Source: Saccoglossus kowalevskii
Lineage: Eukaryota > Hemichordata > Enteropneusta > Harrimaniidae
Length of the DNA: 14,220 bases
Direction of reading: 5' to 3'
NCBI RefSeq assembly: GCF_000003605.2
Contig: NW_003155787.1
Coordinates: forward strand, 1 to 14,220
The stretch's first letter is position 1. Every line of letters begins with the position of its first letter. Of the stretch, positions 9,392 through 14,220 are shown in pieces. The translations under genes and the position numbers were made by a program. The notes beneath the pieces are model-generated. The model did no database searches. It worked only from the letters and a program-made list of their open reading frames with translations, and had not been told where the DNA came from.

Positions 9392-9538
9392 ATGGATGTG
9401 CGATTGATCGAGACAGGCATTTTGTTTTGTTTTTTGTCTAACTGTCTAATAAATGCTGTTTCCAGTACTGCACTGTGCGGCGTGCAAATTATTCCAAGTA
9501 TGGATGCTGAAGTATGCAGGGGCGTCGAACCATTCTGA
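9392..9538 (+). CDS. Putative first coding exon of a secreted protein (signal peptide), truncated by a transposon
   Basis: The ATG at 9392 has A at -3 and G at +4, a strong eukaryotic start context. The first 27 residues form a classic signal peptide: MDVRLIETG, a hydrophobic core ILFCFLSNCLINAV, then SSTA, where cleavage would fit. LCGVQIIPSMDAE follows. The frame ends at 9538, but only because it runs into the hAT-like terminus that begins at 9517; the last eight or so residues are transposon sequence. A weak splice donor, GAA|GTATGC, sits at 9511/9512, just before that border. The native exon may therefore end at 9511 (40 codons, phase 0) with the transposon in the very start of the intron. 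No downstream exon was recognised. The mature protein is unknown. It was too short to stand out as an ORF; the support is start context, signal peptide and upstream promoter motifs. Confidence 0.4.
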   Translation: MDVRLIETGILFCFLSNCLINAVSSTALCGVQIIPSMDAEVCRGVEPF

Positions 9539-9626
9539 AAAGTGAGGGGGACACTTTTGTGTCCGCGTAAACGGCCAATGTCCGCGCTTGCGCGAACAGG
9601 GGGGTGTCTGAGAAGGGGGGACTGCC

Positions 9627-9690
9627 CTATGTTACGACATCTCTATGTTCCGACACCACTATGTTCCGACACCCCTATGTTCCGACAAAC
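9627..9690 (+). repeat. Left subterminal array, four 16-bp units
   Basis: Four head-to-tail copies of CTATGTTCCGACACCN with exact 16-bp period start at 9627, 9643, 9659 and 9675. The first has TTA for TTC and ends ATCT. Subterminal arrays of this kind are typical transposase-binding sites in hAT and CACTA elements. That role is inferred here from position and from the opposed array at the other end. Confidence 0.9.
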
Positions 9691-9850
9691 AGTATAATTG
9701 TGTCAAACTTAATCTGACTAGCCGTGCGTGACCTTTTACTACCATGATATTATAACCAGGATGTCCTGTGGGTTAATACTGGAAATCCAACTGTAGTGTA
9801 GTCCGGCCATGATGCTCGAAAGTCCGTGAAAGCGGGATCTTGCATAATGT

Positions 9851-10442
9851 TATCGGATAATTATCAGAGAATTATCAAACAATGTTGCCCATTGTATCAT
9901 TCTAATACTTCGACAATTATTTGACAATATCCGTGTCTGTTGGATGTGATTCCAACCTTGAATCCTCCGATTGCCTAACTATCGAAGTTTTAGATCGATA
10001 ATTATCGGAGAATTATTTTACCTTTTTTATCATAAAGTTGTACTTCGATATTCATCAGTCGCGGAATTGCAAGGTTGCCGTTTACATCCGGTAGCACCTT
10101 TCCAAGTTTATCTACATATTAATTAAAATCATTTATTTATTTATTTATTATGCGAGAGATGAATAGGCACTGCATTTAGCATTCCGTAGTGTTTGCATAA
10201 GTTTTTGAGATTGCCAAAAAATACAAAGGTTTCACACTATCTCTTTCCATTTCTATATTGTGTGTTTTCGGCCAAAATTCCTTGTTTACCTCCACACGTT
10301 ATACGTTTTACTATCAATCTAAGACATTGATAGGTCTCAGAGAATTCCATGTTTAAAAAAATTAAACCACCACCCAGCTGTAGACCCTGTCTAATATCAA
10401 TCTAAAACATCGAGAATTATCAGATATTTATCCGATAATTCA
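9851..10442. repeat. Repeated TATCGGATAATTATC-type palindromic motifs, possible small embedded element
   Basis: TATCGGATAATTATCAGAG starts at 9851, ATCGATAATTATCGGAG at 9994, and GAATTATCAGATATTTATCC lies at 10413-10432 and runs on into GATAATT. The first and last are roughly inverted to each other, so they may be the ends of a short inverted-repeat element of about 590 bp. TATCAATCTAAGACATTGATA-like strings (10313-10332, 10395-10412) occur in the same interval. Boundaries are imprecise. Confidence 0.4.
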
Positions 10443-10673
10443 AATGTACAATAGGCCGGCTTCCTCTAATGCGAGGATATTGCACAAGTTTATACTACCT
10501 GCAAATTTGATGCATAATTCATTGTTCAAGGTTAAAGTCCATATTAGACAGATTTCCTTAACGAAGTCAGAAAGCACTATTCTATTCTATTCTTCGTTGT
10601 TCTATTGCATTGTTCTGATATTCCTCTTTATTCTGAAAATATTCCCATATGTTACACTCATAAATTACAGTTG

Positions 10674-11811
10674 GGCCACACTGATTTAATTTTATGGATG
10701 ACGTCCTCTGAAGACCCCAAAACTAATGCGAGAGAGCAAAAAAAAATCCTGCCAAAAAAAAAAAAAATGTTGCTAAAACCACAGGACTACGGAACTGTTA
10801 TTACGAATTGAACCACAGTGTATCAAAAAAACAAGTCTTTATTTGTAGGAGGCACATGCTGATGTACACATCTCGTACTGTATTACTGTCACAGGTATCA
10901 TCATCTTTGATTTTGAAAAGGCAAGAGGATAAGGCAGATGTTAGCTTTGCCAAAGGCATACGCATCAACTCAATAATAAATAAAAAATTACTGTGTTGTA
11001 TTGAAAAAAAAATATTAAAAATGAACAATAAGTTTGTCAACAGCAACCTGGAAATTAACTTCTTTGACATTCAAACTACAGCTTTTAAAGTGACACTTCA
11101 GATAGACTAAGTGTAGACACAAACTACCTCAACTATGTAACAAATTATAAGAGGCTCGATATTGTAAAAAAAAACACCAACAGAGAGTCAACAAAAATTT
11201 GGATGCAGAAAATTATGTACATGTATCTTGATGAAAATTTGTCATATGATCAAAATAAGGGGACTTCGGCCGAGGAGCTTCCGCTGCTTTCGTTGCAGTT
11301 TTGTCGACTTCAATGTGGACAAAGCAACCGAACTGACTTTTCGTCTGTTCGACTTTTAGGCCACCATACACCTCCATTCCTCTCCCATTTCTCTCATCGT
11401 ATAGCTGTGTAAACGTCACATCTCCCAGGCCAACGTCAATTGCGTACCAGTCTACAACAATCCCTCCGTTTTATCTCTGAACTGTTATGCTCATGTATTT
11501 TGGTGGCGTGGATCGCCATGTTGGATCATTTATGACAAAATTGGTATGTTTTGAGACAATTTCCTTCCCGTAGGTCTTTGCGCTTTACGTAACGCGCATC
11601 TAACTGTGCGGAGTTTGGTTTTGAGTTTAGAGGTAGTCCAAAATGAGTTTTACCTGTTTAACGACAAGTCGGCGCTTTGCGACAATATGAGTCGGCAAGT
11701 TCCGGGCAGAAAACCGATCTGTGGAGACTCATTGTCGGAGATTTTTTTTTTTGAGACCAGGCGAAAACTGATGTGCGCGGATGTCATCAATAAAATTAAG
11801 TCGGTGTGGCC
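10674..11811. mobile_element. 1.14-kb TIR element nested in the hAT-like element; second family member of the left-edge element
   Basis: The left end at 10674 reads GGCCACACTGATTTAATT, with TATGGATGAC just beyond. The right end at 11811, read inward on the minus strand, is GGCCACACCGACTTAATT, with TATTGATGAC just beyond. These ends match over roughly 30 bases. Both continue into an A-rich run within 65 bases of the end. The left 225 bases are closely similar to the inverted copy at 49-286, showing this is a repeated family. The interior holds a coding-like open frame on the minus strand (11213-11519). TTG occurs immediately outside both ends (10671-10673 and 11812-11814), a possible 3-bp target duplication but too short to rely on. 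Confidence 0.6.
11213..11519 (-). pseudogene. Unidentified coding-like ORF with one apparent frameshift, inside the nested TIR element
   Basis: On the minus strand a frame is open from 11470 to the stop at 11213 (85 codons). Its composition is globular and protein-like: VVDWYAIDVGLGDVTFTQLY, then DERNGRGMEVYGGLKVE, FGCFVHIEVDKTATKAAEAP and KSPYFDHMTNFHQ. A few dozen bases upstream, in a different frame, the ATG at 11519 has A at -3 and G at +4 and opens MAIHATKIHEHNSSEIK. The two could form one protein if a single frameshift near 11470 is accepted. The local GC content is higher than in neighbouring sequence. I do not recognise the family. It may be a piece of the element's own gene, a captured host exon, or a spurious open frame. 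No splice sites with a good pyrimidine tract were seen. Confidence 0.35.
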
Positions 11812-13033
11812 TTGGTATAATACACAATTTAAATACTTATCCTTACATCTGACAAAACATGTATATTCCGTATTTGTACTTTACATTATTTCTTTGTCAA
11901 TATCCTCCGTGTTCTGCAGACGTATTTGAAACTGCCTATTCGCTCCATTGTGCAGTCGTCGATTTTGTATTTTACGTTTAATAAATAAATAAAATATTGA
12001 GAAAGCATAAAAAGACTTATTTTCAAATACATGAATATGTCATGACTAATTCATTTTATCATAGACAGGATTTGCCCAGAAAATGCCATTTGATGATTTT
12101 GAATAACGTATAATAAAGTTAATGAATTCATAATGTCAATAAGTGATGGATTATACGATGTAATATCCAACGTAATACTTGTACGCTACATCAATATAGC
12201 TTTAATTTGATATATAACATGATGGTGTTTGTCTGAAGTATTCCTATTTAATATGTGACAGGCTATTACGTAATTATATCTTTGTATAAGGTTGATCCCA
12301 TAAAATTCCCTTTTATTTGACGCTGTGTATAATTTTTTAAAGCTAACATATTTACCCTGATTTTTGGGGCAAAACGGCTCAGATTCTACAGCCAAAATTG
12401 ACCAAATTAATTCCCATGTTTCTGTCTATTTTATGGCATGTAAATGTGACAGCCTTGTCTTAATTTTAATTGTACAGTCAGTATTCTGTAACTAGACTGA
12501 TCGCGCTGAGCAGAGAAAAAACATGTTACTTTGTTCTACCATGGGGAGGGGTATTTATCCAATTTTGGCTTCCGACCACTAGCGTACATATTTCCATTGA
12601 AAATATGGCACATTCTGGCCGGCTCAGAATTTATTGGATGATCGTCGAACATAAAAGTACTAAACAATGTAATTTAGCTCTCCCCGAGTACAAGTTGTCA
12701 GGGGCCCACATGAAGACTGCCAGGTACATAGTTTATTGTTGATCTGAACGTTTGGCAATAATTAAAAAAAAAATATTTTGCGTCTGAAGCTTGATAGGAT
12801 ACATCGCGTCTGAGAATATTGCCGACAATGATCACAAAAACACCTCCATGAAAGCCCATGGCCAGAAGAGTGGCAAGTATTATAATCCGGCATAGTTATT
12901 TTTTAATGTAAAGAAATGTAACATTGTGTCACAAAAGGTGAGCGTATAATATTTGAAGAAGAATAATGATATTTTTTCTTATAGTAAAGAGATAAAAACG
13001 CAGTGAAATGTCAAACACGTTTCTAAAATTTCG
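11812..13033. other. Internal part of hAT-like element, no gene recognised
   Basis: AT-rich sequence without supportable genes. The longest open frame, on the plus strand at 12470-12742, encodes no recognised motif, and the one on the minus strand at 12186-12395 is also featureless. No BED zinc finger or hAT dimerisation (hATC) motif was seen, so this does not supply the missing transposase. Confidence 0.5.
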
Positions 13034-13116
13034 TAGGTGTCAGAACCTATAAGTAGGGTTGTCGGATTATAGGGTTGTCGGATATAGGAATGTCGGAACA
13101 TAGGGGTGTCAGAATA
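13034..13116 (-). repeat. Right subterminal array, five units, inverted relative to the left array
   Basis: Copies of TAGGGGTGTCGGAACA (the reverse complement of the left unit) start at 13034, 13054, 13070, 13085 and 13101. They are more diverged than the left set: GGATTA, GGATA, GGAACA and AGAATA endings, and one 15-bp unit. There is a 4-base gap between the first two. The inverted arrangement supports the two ends belonging to one element family. Confidence 0.9.
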
Positions 13117-13405
13117 TAGTGTGTAACCCCGAGGAGGGTTGTGTCTCCCTCAGAGGTAGACATTTTTGAAAATGCACAAATGAGTCATTTAGTGCATACT
13201 TGGGGATTTTCATCTGATCATTAGAATACAGTACATGTACACAGAACCAAAGGCATTACACAAACGCAGGCTTTGATATAAGCATATTATTGATATTTGG
13301 GTAAGTCTAGAAAGTGGAGGGGACAGTTGATATTGTGTCTCTTGCCCTTCAGAAAGTGGGGGGGGGGGACGTGTCCCCCCTGTCCCCCATGATCGACGCC
13401 CCTGC

Positions 13406-13572
13406 GCCTACCACTCATATGATAACACAAGGTAGGAAAGCGTTTACACCATGACACCGAAATTGTCCGAAAATAACACGATTTTCAAAATTGTATATCG
13501 ATCCACTTCACACAACTCAAGCATGATATCGGTAGAAACAATCGATCGACTGTTATTATATGAGTGGTAGGC
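13406..13572. mobile_element. 167-bp MITE-like palindromic element abutting the hAT-like right end
   Basis: The left arm starts GCCTACCACTCATAT at 13406. The right arm ends ATATGAGTGGTAGGC at 13572. Extending inward to 22 bases gives one mismatch. The spacer of about 120 bases has no coding content. Its left edge starts one base after the hAT-like terminus, which may explain why the hAT target duplication is not visible. No flanking duplication is seen for this element either. Confidence 0.6.
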
Positions 13573-13880
13573 AAATGTACCGGCGACTGACTAAATATGC
13601 CGAGCCTACTTTAGGTCATGTTTTATTATCCAAGAAACGTTCCGAGCGTATGTGAGACCAGTATGAGTACTTTGTTCTGCCCCATTGTACCAGACGTCCA
13701 CGCATTGTCTTCAGCAACCAACCACACGAATAAATCACCAGGTCTCTGAGGTATACACAGTGTCGGTAAATTTATAGAGCAGAATGAATAAAACGTTCGT
13801 GCTGGACAAGTTCCTTTTTACGTGTACCTTATTGTCGTTATAGAAATCCACAAACGAAAATGGCTACCACTTGAGACGAC
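13573..13880. other. Unique-looking non-coding sequence, nothing recognised
   Basis: This could be host sequence downstream of the transposon cluster. No exon continuing the signal-peptide ORF at 9392 was recognised here. Confidence 0.4.
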
Positions 13881-14100
13881 GCCTCCACAGGCGTGAATAG
13901 GTTAATGCACGCGATTTTTTTAACACACACACGAAAAAAAATCTCTCAAATAGCGCCTCCACAGGCGTAAAAAGGTTAACGCACGCGTTTTTTTGCACAC
14001 ACACACGAATAAAAAATCTATCAAAACAGCGCCCCCACAGGCGTAATAAGTTAATGCACGCGTTTTTTTCTTTTTACACACACGAAATTTTCATTCGACC
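13881..14100 (+). repeat. Minisatellite, three units of 70-76 bp
   Basis: Three tandem units start at 13881, 13955 and 14031 with GCCTCCACAGGCGT or GCCCCCACAGGCGT (the CCACAGGCG core can form a small hairpin). Each continues with GGTTAATGCACGCG, a T-run, CACACACACGA and, in the first two, AATCTCTCAAAT-like ends. Unit lengths are 74, 76 and about 70. Confidence 0.9.
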
Positions 14101-14220
14101 TCACACACGCCATTTTTAAAAACACACACGTCATTTTTTAACACACACGTCGTTTTTACACACACGTCATTTTTAAAAACACACACGTCATTTTTAAACA
14201 CACCACGTCATTTTTAAAAA
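14101..14220 (+). repeat. Short-unit satellite (ACACACACGTCATTTTTAAA), about six copies, runs off the window
   Basis: Units of about 17-21 bases, consensus ACACACACGTCATTTTTAAA, repeat from about 14101 to the window end with small length changes and substitutions (CGCC for CGTC first, CGTCG for CGTCA in the third). The unit resembles the CACACACACGA plus T-run portion of the preceding 75-bp unit, so it likely arose by sub-amplification of that segment. Confidence 0.9.

Larger units (their letters stand above)
9517..13404. mobile_element. hAT-like non-autonomous DNA transposon with subterminal repeat arrays
   Basis: The ends are a perfect 12-bp inverted repeat, CAGGGGCGTCGA at 9517-9528 and its complement TCGACGCCCCTG at 13393-13404. 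If one more base is counted on each side it is 13 bp. CAGGGG-type ends are common in hAT elements of animals. Just inside both ends are G-rich stretches able to form hairpins: GGACACTTTTGTGTCC at the left and an 11-G run followed by GTGTCCCCCC at the right. Opposing 16-bp repeat arrays lie subterminally (9627-9690 and 13034-13116). No hAT transposase was found inside. The interior carries another TIR element (10674-11811). No matching 8-bp target duplication is visible: GAAGTATG at the left against GCCTACCA at the right. The two ends could therefore belong to rearranged or different copies. Confidence 0.7.

Noticed and set aside
12470-12742. 90-residue plus-strand open frame considered as a transposase fragment
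   Set aside because: No BED finger, catalytic or hATC motif is visible and the composition is not distinctive.
9517-13404. Eight-base target-site duplication flanking the hAT-like element
   Set aside because: The bases on the two sides (GAAGTATG and GCCTACCA) do not match, so no duplication is claimed.
1-14220. CRISPR array, prokaryotic operon, phage or rRNA content
   Set aside because: Repeat spacing, gene density and base composition fit none of these; repeats are explained by animal transposons and satellites.

Overview
This is a stretch of nuclear genome from an animal, most likely a marine invertebrate. The evidence is low coding density, AT-rich sequence with A/T homopolymers, many transposon remnants, no bacterial-style operons, and CCAAT/ETS/YY1-like promoter motifs. 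The mix of repeats suggests a deuterostome such as a hemichordate, amphioxus or echinoderm, but that is only an impression. No complete, intact protein gene is visible; most recognisable content is transposon-derived.

Layout: (1) 1-286 is the terminal part of a dispersed element whose end begins GGCCACAC (read on the minus strand); it runs off the left edge of the window. (2) About 1090-3560, minus strand, holds a long decayed transposase of a MULE-like (RNase H-fold, SWIM-type zinc finger) family. It is broken by stops and frameshifts but can be followed from the N-terminal third to near the C-terminus. Its N-terminal end is cut at about 3560 by another repeat starting GCAGAC-GAA-GTCTGC (3561 to about 3890). 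(3) 3900-7400 is mostly unremarkable non-coding sequence. It contains a 21-bp phased GGGCGCT array (5217-5293) and a tiny ORF with a degenerate 2A-like motif (6594-6704), probably a retroelement scrap. (4) 7410-7470 has promoter-like motifs. 7665-8860 is a 1.2-kb foldback element with arms of about 160 bp flanked by TA. (5) 8990-9300 looks like a host promoter. It is followed by a short ORF starting at 9392 that encodes a convincing signal peptide, possibly exon 1 of a secreted-protein gene. (6) That ORF runs straight into a 3.9-kb hAT-like element (9517-13404). The element has 12-bp perfect terminal inverted repeats and opposing 16-bp subterminal repeat arrays (4 copies left, 5 right). Nested inside it is a second TIR element (10674-11811), related to the one at the window start, with a frame-broken coding-like ORF on the minus strand. 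(7) A 167-bp palindromic element (13406-13572) abuts the hAT-like right end. The window finishes in a two-tier satellite: three units of about 75 bp, then units of about 20 bp built on ACACACGTCATTTTTAAA.

The genes do not work together as a pathway. The window is best read as a site of repeated nested transposon insertion, possibly in the first intron or exon edge of a host secreted-protein gene at 9.3-9.5 kb. The most notable points are that candidate exon abutting the hAT-like element, the subterminal repeat architecture of that element, and the unidentified coding-like ORF at 11213-11519.
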